From contig JAOKFJ010000010.1 in the NCBI GenBank assembly GCA_028247015.1, positions 1 to 37,379 on the forward strand: 37,379 nucleotides of DNA, given 5' to 3'. A program made the position numbers and the translations under genes. How positions within the stretch are numbered: the first letter of the stretch is position 1; the number at the start of each line of letters is the position of its first letter. Below are positions 19,195 to 31,056 of the stretch, piece after piece. The stretch is from Methylophilaceae bacterium (GTDB lineage: Bacteria > Pseudomonadota > Gammaproteobacteria > Burkholderiales > Methylophilaceae). Under the pieces are notes generated by a model. It did not search any database, was not told the DNA's origin, and saw only the letters and a list, made by a program, of their open reading frames with translations.

Positions 19195-20162
19195 AATTAA
19201 TAATAAAAAAAATAAAAGAAGACAAAAATCTTCTAATGCTTTTATTAGCAGTTCTTTCTATAGCTATTGCAATTGCCAATCCATCAATTCCCTTCAAACG
19301 AGATATATATAACTATATCTTTGTTGTAGACATCTCTCAGAGTATGAATACAGAAGATATGATTCATAACGATAAAAATGTTTCTAGATTAGATTACACC
19401 AAAGTAACACTCCGTAAAGTTTTAGAACAATTACCATGTAAAACCAAGGTTAGTATTGGTATGTTCGCAGGAGTTAGTGTTGCAGCAACCTATACCCCTA
19501 TAGAAATATGCACAAACTTTAGTGCAATTAATACAACAATCGACCATTTAGATTGGCGTTCTACATGGTCTGGAAATACTCGTATTAGAGAGTCACTAGT
19601 TAATCTCGCAAGGTTAATTAGAAGCTTTCCTGAGTCTGCTCAAGTTATTTACTTTACCGATGGTGAGGAAGCACCAAGATTACATGTTTTTAATTCTCGT
19701 GATTTAACTCAGTTTCAAGGAGGTAATGATTGGTTATTTGTAGGTATTGGTTCTGATGAGGGAGCTCCTATCCCAAAATATGATAGTAAAAATCAATTAA
19801 TTGGCTATTGGGCTAATGATAGTTTTGCTCTTCAACCAGGAATTGCACAAATCTCTCAGGGGAATATTGGGACTCGAAACGATAGTGTAGCTATTGGAGA
19901 AAGTGACCGATATATATCTAAACTTGATGAGAAATATTTAGTTAGTATTGCAAAAGAAATAAATGGCACATACATCAAAGGTGATAGTTCAGAAAAAATC
20001 TTATCTGAAATGAAAAAACAAAAAGCAGCATGGCGCGATCAATCTCAGCTACCACTTCGAAATTTCTTCGCTTTTTTAGCTCTAATTCTTTTTTGTCTTC
20101 GGTTTTTTTCAATTAAAAAAATAAAAAAAATACTTACAAATAAACTTTATGCAAAAATTTAA
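19191..20162 (+). CDS. mxaL: MxaL, von Willebrand A membrane protein
   Basis: 323 residues with an N-terminal helix at about 12-30, a von Willebrand A domain starting VVDISQSM (MIDAS D47, S49, S51), the second metal loop YFTDGEEAP, and a C-terminal helix near 294-310 followed by a lysine-rich tail. This resembles BatB/MxaL, the last gene of the classical mxaRSACKL block. Role: maturation of methanol dehydrogenase, inferred from cluster genetics in other methylotrophs. Its end overlaps ygfZ by 14 bases, so the operon continues. Confidence 0.84.
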   Translation: MKLIIKKIKEDKNLLMLLLAVLSIAIAIANPSIPFKRDIYNYIFVVDISQSMNTEDMIHNDKNVSRLDYTKVTLRKVLEQLPCKTKVSIGMFAGVSVAATYTPIEICTNFSAINTTIDHLDWRSTWSGNTRIRESLVNLARLIRSFPESAQVIYFTDGEEAPRLHVFNSRDLTQFQGGNDWLFVGIGSDEGAPIPKYDSKNQLIGYWANDSFALQPGIAQISQGNIGTRNDSVAIGESDRYISKLDEKYLVSIAKEINGTYIKGDSSEKILSEMKKQKAAWRDQSQLPLRNFFAFLALILFCLRFFSIKKIKKILTNKLYAKI

Positions 20163-21081
20163 AACTTTTATATTCAACCTCAAGCAACTCAGTGTGCTTT
20201 CAGTCAGTGGTAATGATGCACTTACATTTCTTCAGGGTCAGCTTACTAATGATATCTCGCTAGCTACCTCAACTAAATCTATTCATGCTGGTTTTTGTAA
20301 TCCAAAAGGCCGTTTATTAGCTTTTTTTCATATCATTAAGTATCTCGACAGTTACCTTCTATTTTTTCCTGAATCTATTGCAGAAAATATTACAAAAAAA
20401 TTATCAATGTATATCCTAAGGTCTGATGTTAAATTAGAGCTTAATCCTGATAGATTAATGTATTTTGGTTTATACACAAATAATCCCAGCGGAGAATTAG
20501 ATTTATTAAATAATTTACCAAAAAATGAAATGGAATCTGTAGATGCAAAGTCTTTAATTGTAACTAAACTTTATAGCGATGGGTTAAGGTTAATTATTGT
20601 AGGTGATAAAAATAATTGTAATAATTTCGTTGGAAATAATTCTGATGCATTTGAAAAAGAAAAGTTTAATGTTTGGGCTGCACATAATATTGAATCAGGT
20701 ATTCCAAATATCTTTAATGAAACACAGGAGACATTTATTCCACAATCAATTAATTTAGATATCATCGGTGCTATTAATTTTAAAAAAGGTTGTTACACCG
20801 GACAAGAAATTGTTGCACGTACTCATTATTTAGGAAAACCAAAAAGAAGAATGTATAGAGCATCCTTCCAGGGCCAGGGCGAGGTTCAGATTTTGCATGG
20901 AGATATTATATTAAACAAAGAGGTCGCAGTTGGTCACGTTGTCGATGCCGCAAATACAGGCAATAGTAGCTTTGTACTACTGATTGAAGTACGTATTGAT
21001 TCTGATTTAAATAATCTTACTCTTAATGGAATTAATCTAAACATTGGTCAGTCTGAAATAGAACAATTTAGTGCTTCATAG
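20149..21081 (+). CDS. ygfZ: Folate-binding YgfZ/GcvT-like Fe-S maintenance protein
   Basis: YgfZ proteins bind tetrahydrofolate and help keep certain Fe-S enzymes, such as the radical-SAM MiaB, active. The diagnostic KGCYTGQEIVARTHYLGK motif, with the essential cysteine, is at about residues 214-231, and GFCNPKGRLLAFF is near 44. Length is 310 residues. The gene starts inside the last 14 bases of mxaL and would be co-transcribed with the mxa operon, unusual company for it. It converges on ftsB with seven bases between the stops and no visible terminator. Confidence 0.92.
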   Translation: MQKFKTFIFNLKQLSVLSVSGNDALTFLQGQLTNDISLATSTKSIHAGFCNPKGRLLAFFHIIKYLDSYLLFFPESIAENITKKLSMYILRSDVKLELNPDRLMYFGLYTNNPSGELDLLNNLPKNEMESVDAKSLIVTKLYSDGLRLIIVGDKNNCNNFVGNNSDAFEKEKFNVWAAHNIESGIPNIFNETQETFIPQSINLDIIGAINFKKGCYTGQEIVARTHYLGKPKRRMYRASFQGQGEVQILHGDIILNKEVAVGHVVDAANTGNSSFVLLIEVRIDSDLNNLTLNGINLNIGQSEIEQFSAS

Positions 21082-21088
21082 AATATTT

Positions 21089-23500
<2,412 letters not shown>

Positions 23501-23503
23501 TAT

Positions 23504-25132
23504 TTAACCTTTTTTATAAGATAATGCAGCATTAATAAATGATAAGAATAATGGGTGGGAAACTTTTGGGTTTGACGTAAATTCTGGGTGAAATTGACAA
23601 CCAAAGAACCATGGATGATCATCTTTTGAGAGCTCTATGATTTCACACAGATTCTCAGATGGCGTTCTAGATGAAACCACTAAGCCTGCCTGAATTAATT
23701 TATCTACATATAAATTATTAACTTCATAGCGATGTCGGTGTCTTTCATTTACTTCAGAACCATAAATATCATAAGCCAAAGTATCTTTTACTATTGGAGC
23801 TTTTTGAGCCCCTAATCTCATTGTTCCGCCAAGATCTGAATTTTCATTCCTCCTTATCAATTCCCCTTTAGAGGTTTTCCATTCAGCTAATAATCCAACA
23901 ACTTTATGATTCGTATTATCATCAAATTCTGTACTATTAGCATTAGTAAGTGCTGCTTTATTGCGGGCATATTCTACAACTGCTAATTGCATACCTAGAC
24001 AAATACCTAAGAATGGAATATTATTTTCTCTTGCAAATTGAATTGCTTTTATTTTACCTTCGGTACCTCTGACTCCAAAACCACCAGGTATTAAAATTGC
24101 ATCAACATTTTTTAATTCATCAATTCCTTTCTGTTGAATTTTTTCAGAATCAATAAAGTGAATTTTAACTTTAGCATTATTATGAAAACCTGCATGAATA
24201 AGTGCTTCAGTTAATGACTTATACGACTCAGTTAAATGTACATACTTACCAACAAATGCAATATTCACTAACTCATTAGCTCCATCAAGCAACTTTATAA
24301 CTTTTTTCCACTGCACAAGGTCAGCTTTCTTTGGTTTTATATTTAGTTTTTCACAAACAATCACATCCATTGACTGTTCATGCAACATCATTGGGATGCG
24401 ATAGATAGAGTCTGAATCAGTAGCTGAAATAACTGCATTAGTTGCTACATTTGTAAATAAGGCAATTTTATCTCTTTCCTCTTGCGGAATAGGTCGCTCT
24501 GAACGGCACAATAAAATATCTGGCTGAATACCAATCTCTCTCAATTCTTTTACAGAGTGCTGAGTGGGTTTTGTCTTAAGCTCTCCAGCTGTTGCAATCC
24601 AAGGTAGAAGAGTTAAATGTATATAGCAAACATTATCCCTACCTTCCTCAAAACCCATTTGCCGAATGGCTTCTAGAAAAGGAAGGGATTCAATATCCCC
24701 AACCGTTCCCCCAACTTCGATGATTGCAATATCAGAACCTCTAGCTCCATTTTTTATATGGAGTTTTATCTCATCAGTAATATGAGGAATTATCTGAACT
24801 GTTTTTCCGAGATACTCCCCTTTTCTTTCTTTCTTAATAACGCTATCGTAGATCTGACCTGTTGTGAAATTATTCTTCTTTGTCATTTTTGAAGAAATAA
24901 ATCGCTCATAATGCCCCAAATCTAGATCAGTTTCTGCGCCATCATTAGTTACATAAACCTCCCCATGCTGAAAGGGGCTCATTGTTCCAGGGTCGACATT
25001 AATATAGGGATCAAGTTTTAGCATCGTTACATTTAGGTCACGAGACTCTAGAATAGCCCCGAGACTAGCGGCAGAAATACCCTTACCAAGAGAGGAAACT
25101 ACACCGCCAGTTACAAAAACATATTTGGTCAT
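23504..25132 (-). CDS. pyrG: CTP synthase
   Basis: Aminates UTP to CTP using glutamine. N-terminal synthetase domain begins [17 protein letters not shown] and contains [20 protein letters not shown]; the C-terminal class I glutamine amidotransferase domain has the nucleophile in [18 protein letters not shown] and the His-Glu pair in QFHPEF. Length is 542 residues, typical. It leads the pyrG-kdsA-eno-ftsB series. Confidence 0.98.
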   Translation of the reverse strand: MTKYVFVTGGVVSSLGKGISAASLGAILESRDLNVTMLKLDPYINVDPGTMSPFQHGEVYVTNDGAETDLDLGHYERFISSKMTKKNNFTTGQIYDSVIKKERKGEYLGKTVQIIPHITDEIKLHIKNGARGSDIAIIEVGGTVGDIESLPFLEAIRQMGFEEGRDNVCYIHLTLLPWIATAGELKTKPTQHSVKELREIGIQPDILLCRSERPIPQEERDKIALFTNVATNAVISATDSDSIYRIPMMLHEQSMDVIVCEKLNIKPKKADLVQWKKVIKLLDGANELVNIAFVGKYVHLTESYKSLTEALIHAGFHNNAKVKIHFIDSEKIQQKGIDELKNVDAILIPGGFGVRGTEGKIKAIQFARENNIPFLGICLGMQLAVVEYARNKAALTNANSTEFDDNTNHKVVGLLAEWKTSKGELIRRNENSDLGGTMRLGAQKAPIVKDTLAYDIYGSEVNERHRHRYEVNNLYVDKLIQAGLVVSSRTPSENLCEIIELSKDDHPWFFGCQFHPEFTSNPKVSHPLFLSFINAALSYKKG

Positions 25133-25205
25133 TAGAGGGCATCTTTAAAAATTTGCTGACGGTATATTATTTTACTTTAAAGCATTACGTCTCACAACGA
25201 ATAGT

Positions 25206-25862
25206 TTAATCTTTTCGCCATTCACCATAATTTTTAAATTTATCAATAACCTCACACATTTGTCTATCATTTAGTAACTTTGGAGTACCAATCATTTTTG
25301 CTTGAACATAAACTTGTGCAAGATGCTCAACCTCAATGGCAATATTAGTAGCTTCATTTAAATCTTTTCCTATTGCAATCATGCCGTGATTAGATATTAG
25401 GCACGCTTTTCTTTGCTTTATTGCAACAATAATATTGTTAGATAATTCCTGCGTCCCAAATAATGCATATTCAGAGCATCTAATAGAGTCCCCGCCAGCA
25501 ACTGCTATCATGTAATGAAAAGGGGGAATACTCTCGCCTAAGACGCTTAAGGTACTTGAAAAAACCGAATGAGTATGGACTATTGCATTAATATCATCTC
25601 TTGAAGCATAAATGTCTCGATGAAAGAGCCATTCGGATGATGGTTTATGATTATTTTTTGATTTAATAATATCGCCATTAATACCTACTTCCACCATTGC
25701 ATCTGCATCTAAATTCTCTAAATTAATACCGCTGGGCGTTATAATAAAGGCATCATTACCTCTACAGCTAAGGTTTCCTGTCGCCCCATGATTCAAGCCT
25801 TTTCGATTTAATATTAATGAGGATTGAAGCAAACCTTCTTCTTGCACCATGTCTTTTTTCAT
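25206..25862 (-). CDS. Class II aldolase family protein, probable Ald2-type (methylthio)ribulose-1-phosphate aldolase
   Basis: A 218-residue class II aldolase/adducin protein. Visible features are GNLSCRGNDAFIITPSG, the active-site PSSEWLFHRDIY and the zinc ligands in IVHTHSVFSS with a further His in LISNHGMIAIG. Directly after mtnA with an ATGA overlap, it best fits Ald2 of the DHAP shunt, which cleaves 5-deoxyribulose or 5-methylthioribulose 1-phosphate into DHAP and an aldehyde. The alternative is MtnB dehydratase of the methionine salvage pathway, but no mtnC or mtnD is next to it. A generic fuculose-phosphate-type aldolase cannot be excluded. Confidence 0.72.
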   Translation of the reverse strand: MKKDMVQEEGLLQSSLILNRKGLNHGATGNLSCRGNDAFIITPSGINLENLDADAMVEVGINGDIIKSKNNHKPSSEWLFHRDIYASRDDINAIVHTHSVFSSTLSVLGESIPPFHYMIAVAGGDSIRCSEYALFGTQELSNNIIVAIKQRKACLISNHGMIAIGKDLNEATNIAIEVEHLAQVYVQAKMIGTPKLLNDRQMCEVIDKFKNYGEWRKD

Positions 25863-26917
25863 AATAAAAGTGCCCCTATAGAATCAGGATTATAACTTCC
25901 TTTCTCACAAATTATTTTAGAAATAAATTCAGGAGGCGTTATATCAAAAGCTGGATTATATGCATTAGACATGCCAATTTTAACCTCTGAAATAATCCCA
26001 TTACTATTCAACCCCTTAATTCTGAGTAATTCATTAGGGTCTCTGCACTCTATCTCAAATGGCTGATTCTTACCTATGAATTTTTTGTCTACAGTGCTCA
26101 ATGGGGCAGCTACGTAAAAAGGAATATCATGAGCCTTTGCTGCTAATGCTTTTAAATAGGTTCCGATCTTATTACAGACCTGTCCATCTATTGATATACG
26201 ATCAGCCCCGACTATTACACAATCAACTTTATTCTGCTGCATTAATAGCCCTCCCGTATTATCTGAAATAATAGTATGAGGGATTTTAGCTTGAGTTAAC
26301 TCCCATGCTGTTAGGTTCATACCTTGATTTCGAGGTCTAGTTTCATCGACCCACACATGAATATCAATACCTTCCTCAACTGCTTGGTATATAGGGCTTA
26401 GAGCAGTTCCATTATCAATAGTAGCTAGCCAACCAGCATTACAGTGAGTTAAAATGTTAAGGGGAGAACTTTTTATCTGTTTTAATAATGGTAAGCCTGC
26501 CCTCCCAATATTAATATTAGTTTTAATATCATCTTCAGCTAATTGATTAGCATAAAACCATGCAGTTTTTGCTCTATCCTTAGCGTTAATGGTTTTTAGG
26601 TGTTCTAGCATTTTTTCTACAGCCCATGCTAAGTTTACTGCAGTAGGTCTTGACTCTTTGAGAGCAAAGGCAGCGTCCATAAGTGACTGATTTGAGGGGT
26701 CGTTATTCATTTCAAGTGCAATGCCGAAAGCAGACGTTACTCCAATTAAAGGCGCACCTCTGACTTTCATAAATTTGATAGCCTGAATAACATCTTTTAG
26801 GCTCTTAAGTTCAATCAATTTAAATTTAAATGGTAAGGCAGTCTGATCAATTATTGTCACTCTAGTGAGGTCGCTAGAGGCTTCTATCGTCCTATGAGAT
26901 TTTCCTTCAACAACCAT
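25859..26917 (-). CDS. mtnA: S-methyl-5-thioribose-1-phosphate isomerase
   Basis: Isomerises (methylthio)ribose 1-phosphate to the ribulose form. Motifs are RGAPLIGVTSAFGIAL near residue 53-68, the catalytic cysteine in THCNAGWLATIDNGTA and the catalytic Asp in GADRISIDGQVCNKIGTYL, distinguishing it from eIF2B-type homologues. Length is 352 residues. An AGGA ribosome site precedes the ATG by six bases. It is coupled to the aldolase gene that follows. No mtnP phosphorylase or mtnK kinase is present in the window. Confidence 0.94.
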   Translation of the reverse strand: MVVEGKSHRTIEASSDLTRVTIIDQTALPFKFKLIELKSLKDVIQAIKFMKVRGAPLIGVTSAFGIALEMNNDPSNQSLMDAAFALKESRPTAVNLAWAVEKMLEHLKTINAKDRAKTAWFYANQLAEDDIKTNINIGRAGLPLLKQIKSSPLNILTHCNAGWLATIDNGTALSPIYQAVEEGIDIHVWVDETRPRNQGMNLTAWELTQAKIPHTIISDNTGGLLMQQNKVDCVIVGADRISIDGQVCNKIGTYLKALAAKAHDIPFYVAAPLSTVDKKFIGKNQPFEIECRDPNELLRIKGLNSNGIISEVKIGMSNAYNPAFDITPPEFISKIICEKGSYNPDSIGALLL

Positions 26918-26945
26918 AATTAATCCTAAGTAAAATTATCATATT

Positions 26946-26980
26946 TCATCCACAATATCTGTGGATAACATTGTGAATTA
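26946..26980. promoter_or_regulatory. Cluster of three DnaA-box-like sequences
   Basis: TTATCCACA, a perfect consensus box, lies on the minus strand at 26960-26968. TCATCCACA on the plus strand at 26946-26954 and TAATTCACA on the minus strand at 26972-26980 each differ from the consensus by one base. A further perfect box, TTATGCACA, is at 27135-27143 at the end of tatD. The cluster sits in the AT-rich 214-base gap upstream of mtnA. It may be a DnaA-regulated promoter, a DnaA titration site or part of an origin. Confidence 0.5.
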
Positions 26981-27131
26981 AAGTTATATAAATTTGCAAG
27001 CATTGAATTATAAAGGAGTTTTTTTAAACGCCCAATTTTTAATCGTTAAAAAAACCATTTAAAAACAATAACTTATTATATGTCATTGAGAACACTAGTT
27101 TTTTTCTCAAATGTTAATGTAAGTGTTGAGG

Positions 27132-27908
27132 TCATGTGCATAACTTACCTAACATTGGCAGTGCTTGAGAAGTATTCTTACTGATTATTTTAGCCATTTT
27201 ATGCGGATCAAGGCCTCTTATTTGAGCCAAAAATGTTCCAATTTTTTCTAATTCTTTAGGTTGGTTCTGCTGGGTTTTTTCCAACCAAAATGGGGGCATA
27301 TCCGGGGCATCAGTTTCAAGAACAATAGACTCAATTGGAAGTTCTTTTGCTAATCTCTGAATATGTTTAGCTCTAGGATAAGTCATCGCTCCACCAAAAC
27401 CTAATTTAAATCCCAAATCAATAAATTGATGTGCTTGTTGATTACTACCATTAAATGCATGCGCTATCCCTCCTTTTACCCTATACCGGCGAAGATACTT
27501 TAACACAAGATCAATAGCATTTCGTGTATGCAAAATTACTGGTAAATCGAAATTAATAGCAATCTCTAATTGCGAAGCTAAAAAATATTCCTGTTTTTTA
27601 ATATTATCTTTTTTAGCAAAGAGGTCTATTCCAATTTCACCAATTGCTACTGGTAAGCTATTTTTAACACACTCTGCCAACCTATGAAGATCACTATCAT
27701 CAATTTCATCTATATACATTGGATGAAAGCCTAATGCGTAAAAAAGGCTATCGTCTTGCCCAGCTAAATCAACGACCTGTGATAAATTTTTTGGGCTAAC
27801 AGAGGGAATAACAATATTAGTTACTTGAGAATTTTTTGCAGACTTTATTGTTTTTTTAATTATTTGTGCAGGAAAAAAATCTAAGTGGCAATGACTATCA
27901 ATCCACAT
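27132..27908 (-). CDS. tatD: TatD-family metal-dependent DNase
   Basis: TIM-barrel hydrolase of the TatD/YcfH family. Metal ligands are visible in IDSHCHLDF at the N-terminus, GEIGID near residue 90, the central ILHTRNA and SIVLETDAPDMPP near 200. Length is 258 residues. Homologues have 3'-5' DNase or D-aminoacyl-tRNA-related activity, and the exact substrate cannot be read. It starts one base after the ribD stop, so it may belong to the glyA-nrdR-ribD transcript. Confidence 0.9.
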   Translation of the reverse strand: MWIDSHCHLDFFPAQIIKKTIKSAKNSQVTNIVIPSVSPKNLSQVVDLAGQDDSLFYALGFHPMYIDEIDDSDLHRLAECVKNSLPVAIGEIGIDLFAKKDNIKKQEYFLASQLEIAINFDLPVILHTRNAIDLVLKYLRRYRVKGGIAHAFNGSNQQAHQFIDLGFKLGFGGAMTYPRAKHIQRLAKELPIESIVLETDAPDMPPFWLEKTQQNQPKELEKIGTFLAQIRGLDPHKMAKIISKNTSQALPMLGKLCT

Positions 27909-27909
27909 G

Positions 27910-29001
27910 CTATCTTATCACTCTGGACTGTATTCTGAGATCACAACCAATACTCCTAACATCATGCAGTTTTAGATGAATTTTATTTTCAATTGACTTT
28001 AGAATAGGATTATTAAACATAGGGTTTGCATTCCCTCCCAGCAAAATTGGGGCAATATAAGTTATTAATTCATCTATTAGGTTTAATTCCAGCATTGAAC
28101 CATTTAAATCTGGTCCTGCCTCAACCCATAGGTCATTAATTTCTATTTCAGCTAAATACTCCATAAGTTTATAGAGGTTAATTTTTTTCTTATGCAATGG
28201 TAAACAAAGGGTATTAACTTTAGAGTCTATTAATGATTTAAGCTTATTTTTTGGATCCCGTCCATAAACTAATAATATATTTTCTTGGGTTAGTATTTTA
28301 GAATTAAGATTAATGGAGAGGTTACTATCTAAAATTATTCTTAATGGTTGTTGTTTCGAAGATACATGTCGTACCGTTAAATTTGGGTTGTCATAGTTTA
28401 CTGTTCCTACTCCGGTTAAAATTGCACACGCCCTATCTCTCCAAGCCTGAACATCTCTTCTTGAGTCCTCAGATGAGATCCATTGGCTCTCTCCGCTTGC
28501 TAGACTTGTCCTTCCATCAATCGAAGCAGCAATTTTTGAGCGTATATAAGGACGACTTAAAGTCATTCTAGAAATAAAGCCCAGATTAATTTCTGTTGCC
28601 TGTTCTAATAATATACCTGTAATAACTTCAATATTATTTTCTCTTAAAATCGAAATTCCTTTCCCTCTGACTAAAGGATTCGGGTCTTCCATTGCGATAA
28701 AAACTCGCTTAATTCCTGCTGATACAATACTTTTAATACAAGGTGGAGTTTTTCCATAATGGGCACAAGGCTCTAGAGTGACATACAAATCAGCGTTTCT
28801 AGAAAGGTCTCCAGCCTCTTCAAGTGCTATTATTTCAGCGTGCCTACCACCTGCTTTTGAGTGATAGCCTTGGCCAACAATATTGCTCCCTTGAACGATA
28901 ACGCAGCCGACATATGGGTTAGGTTTTGTTTTGCATAAACCTTTAACAGCCAGACTAAGTGCCTGACTCATAAAGCTATAAATCAGTGATTCATCTTTCA
29001 A
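27910..29001 (-). CDS. ribD: Bifunctional riboflavin deaminase/reductase
   Basis: Carries out the second and third steps of riboflavin synthesis. The N-terminal deaminase has zinc ligands in GGRHAEIIALEEAG and PCAHYGKTPPC; the C-terminal reductase begins near SKIAASIDGRTSLASGESQW. Length is 363 residues. The frame begins with TTG (then Lys-Asp-Glu), which lines up with the E. coli start Met-Gln-Asp-Glu; an ATG ten codons later is the alternative. It follows nrdR after three bases. Confidence 0.96.
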   Translation of the reverse strand: MKDESLIYSFMSQALSLAVKGLCKTKPNPYVGCVIVQGSNIVGQGYHSKAGGRHAEIIALEEAGDLSRNADLYVTLEPCAHYGKTPPCIKSIVSAGIKRVFIAMEDPNPLVRGKGISILRENNIEVITGILLEQATEINLGFISRMTLSRPYIRSKIAASIDGRTSLASGESQWISSEDSRRDVQAWRDRACAILTGVGTVNYDNPNLTVRHVSSKQQPLRIILDSNLSINLNSKILTQENILLVYGRDPKNKLKSLIDSKVNTLCLPLHKKKINLYKLMEYLAEIEINDLWVEAGPDLNGSMLELNLIDELITYIAPILLGGNANPMFNNPILKSIENKIHLKLHDVRSIGCDLRIQSRVIR

Positions 29002-29004
29002 CGG

Positions 29005-29451
29005 TTAATTAAGATCCTTAATGGCATTATTGAAGTCCTCAACATCAGAAAAACTTCTATAAACTGAAGCAAATCTTATGTAGGCTACCTTATCCAATTT
29101 CTTTAATTCGTACATAACTAGAGCCCCTAGATCTCTCGAGGAAATTTCCCTTTCACCATTAGCTAAAATTTTAGTTACAATACTTTCCACAGCCTGATCG
29201 ATAAATTCAACCGGAACAGGTCTTTTGTGAAGCGCCCTTGTAAATGAATGTAATAATTTATCCCTACTGAACTCTTCTCTTTTTCCGTCTTGTTTTACAA
29301 CTTGTGGAAGAGATAACTCTATATGCTCATAAGTTGTAAATCTTTTTTCACAGTCAGAACAGCGCCGTCTGCGCCTAATAGAATTACCTTGCTCATTGAC
29401 TCGCGAATCAATAACTTGAGTATCATCTTCTGAGCAAAATGGACATTTCAT
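29005..29451 (-). CDS. nrdR: Transcriptional repressor NrdR
   Basis: Nucleotide-sensing repressor of ribonucleotide reductase genes. It has an N-terminal zinc ribbon ([17 protein letters not shown], then [16 protein letters not shown]) and an ATP-cone domain from about residue 49 ([17 protein letters not shown]). Length is 148 residues. It lies between glyA and ribD, the usual order. No nrd genes are in the window, so its targets are elsewhere. Confidence 0.97.
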   Translation of the reverse strand: MKCPFCSEDDTQVIDSRVNEQGNSIRRRRRCSDCEKRFTTYEHIELSLPQVVKQDGKREEFSRDKLLHSFTRALHKRPVPVEFIDQAVESIVTKILANGEREISSRDLGALVMYELKKLDKVAYIRFASVYRSFSDVEDFNNAIKDLN

Positions 29452-29457
29452 AAATAA

Positions 29458-30702
29458 TTAGCCATAGACAGGAAATTGTTTAGTAAGTTGGTTTACTTTT
29501 CCTTTTATCAATTCTATATTGCTTTCATTCTCTGGTTGATCTAATGCATCTGCAATAAAATCTGCCACCATTTTAGATTCCTTCTCCTTAAATCCTCTAG
29601 TGGTTATTGCTGGAGTTCCTAAACGAATTCCTGATGTAACAAAGGGACTCTCTGGATCATTTGGTATTGAATTTTTATTTACTGTTATATGTGCTTTACC
29701 TAAAAGAAGGTCTGCAGCTTTTCCAGTTAATTTTTGCTTTCTTAAATCTACTAAAAATACGTGTGATTCAGTTCGACCCGATATAATTTTATAGCCTCGA
29801 GCTTGGAGCGAAGTTACCATTGCCTGAGCATTTTTAATTACTTGCGCTTGGTATGTTTTAAATTCTGGTTTTAACGCCTCTTTAAAAGCAATAGCTTTTG
29901 CAGCAATAACATGCATTAATGGGCCACCTTGAATAGCAGGAAATACGTAGGAATTTATTATCTTCTCAAATTCAGGCTTTGCTATTATAAAGCCCCCGCG
30001 AGGTCCCCGCAGTGACTTATGGGTTGTAGAAGTAACAAAATCTGCATATGGGACTGGATTTGGGTAAGCATGACCTGCTACCAATCCTGAATAATGAGCT
30101 ACATCCACCATAAAATAGGCCCCTACTTTTTTTGCAATTTGACTCATTCTCTCCCAATCAAAACGAAGAGCATAGGCTGATGCGCCACCAATTATTAATT
30201 TGGGTTTAGACTCAATTGCTAATCTCTCCATTTCGTCATAATCAATCTCCTCGTTTTGATTTAAACCATATGGAACAATGTTAAATAATTTTCCAGACAA
30301 ATTTGCAGGAGAACCATGAGTAAGGTGCCCGCCATGGCCTAAATTCATTCCCATGATGGTATCTCCAGGCTTCAAAATAGCAAAATAAACAGCTTGATTA
30401 GCTTGGCTTCCTGAGTGGGGCTGCACATTAGCATACTCAGCTCCATATAGTTCTTTCAATCTATCTATTGCTAATCGTTCAACCTGATCAATAAACTCAC
30501 ACCCACCATAAAATCTTTTACCAATGTACCCTTCAGCATATTTATTGGTTAGCTGAGAACCTTGCGCCTCCATAACTGCAGGGCTTGTATAGTTTTCAGA
30601 GGCAATTAATTCAATATGTTGTTCCTGACGTTCATTTTCGTTAAGAATTTGTGTCCAAATTTCTGGGTCTATATTCTTTAGTGAGTCTGATTTACTAAAC
30701 AT
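29458..30702 (-). CDS. glyA: Serine hydroxymethyltransferase
   Basis: PLP enzyme interconverting serine and glycine with methylenetetrahydrofolate, central to one-carbon metabolism. The PLP lysine is in [15 protein letters not shown] near residue 230, with [13 protein letters not shown] at the N-terminus and [14 protein letters not shown] after it. Length is 414 residues. First gene of the glyA-nrdR-ribD-tatD series, diverging from iscX across 159 AT-rich bases. Confidence 0.98.
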   Translation of the reverse strand: MFSKSDSLKNIDPEIWTQILNENERQEQHIELIASENYTSPAVMEAQGSQLTNKYAEGYIGKRFYGGCEFIDQVERLAIDRLKELYGAEYANVQPHSGSQANQAVYFAILKPGDTIMGMNLGHGGHLTHGSPANLSGKLFNIVPYGLNQNEEIDYDEMERLAIESKPKLIIGGASAYALRFDWERMSQIAKKVGAYFMVDVAHYSGLVAGHAYPNPVPYADFVTSTTHKSLRGPRGGFIIAKPEFEKIINSYVFPAIQGGPLMHVIAAKAIAFKEALKPEFKTYQAQVIKNAQAMVTSLQARGYKIISGRTESHVFLVDLRKQKLTGKAADLLLGKAHITVNKNSIPNDPESPFVTSGIRLGTPAITTRGFKEKESKMVADFIADALDQPENESNIELIKGKVNQLTKQFPVYG

Positions 30703-30785
30703 AAGTATATTTTTTTATTTAAATTGTAATTATTTATTTTATCATGGCTAGACCATTAAATTTTATGTAACGATTTAGTCTAGAA

Positions 30786-30791
30786 TATAAT
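30786..30791 (+). promoter_or_regulatory. Possible -10 hexamer of the iscX promoter
   Basis: A perfect TATAAT lies 70 bases before the iscX start codon in the glyA/iscX divergent gap; the hexamer 17 bases upstream is a poor -35. In such AT-rich DNA a chance match is quite possible. Nearby CTAGAC at 30748-30753 and GTCTAG at 30778-30783 form a loose inverted repeat. Confidence 0.3.
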
Positions 30792-30861
30792 TTTATATGT
30801 ATCAATTAGTGTGAGCTAAGTTTTATTATTTAGTTCTTAAATAAAAAATAAAAGGAAAACT

Positions 30862-31056
30862 ATGAAGTGGACTGACTCACAAGAGATAGCAGAAAAACTA
30901 TTTGACCTAAATCCAGAATTAGATCCTAGTACTATTCGCTTTACAGATTTATACGAATGGGTTATCAAGCTAGAGGGATTTGATGACGACCATAGTAAAT
31001 GTGGAGAAAGAATACTCGAAGGTATTCAGCTGGCATGGATAGATGAATATGAATAA
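30862..31056 (+). CDS. iscX: Fe-S assembly protein IscX
   Basis: Small acidic protein that binds IscS and modulates Fe-S cluster assembly. The 64 residues match the family closely: MKWTDSQEIAEKL at the start, DPSTIRFTDLYEWV, then GFDDD and LEGIQLAWIDE at the end. A good AAAGGAAA ribosome site precedes the ATG. It is usually the last gene of the isc operon, but here it stands alone and overlaps the following phosphohexomutase gene by 14 bases. Confidence 0.95.
   Translation: MKWTDSQEIAEKLFDLNPELDPSTIRFTDLYEWVIKLEGFDDDHSKCGERILEGIQLAWIDEYE

Noticed and set aside
27000-27060. AAAGGAG followed by a T-rich run, and a near-inverted repeat GTTTTTTTAAACG / CGTTAAAAAAAC
   Set aside because: No start codon at ribosome-site distance, and the stem is nearly all A/T with a mismatch, so neither a gene nor a terminator is supported.
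26918-27131. Declaring the mtnA/tatD gap to be the chromosomal origin
   Set aside because: DnaA boxes alone are not enough; no dnaA, dnaN, gyrB, rpmH or parAB is near, and skew cannot be judged from one window. Kept only as a DnaA-box cluster.
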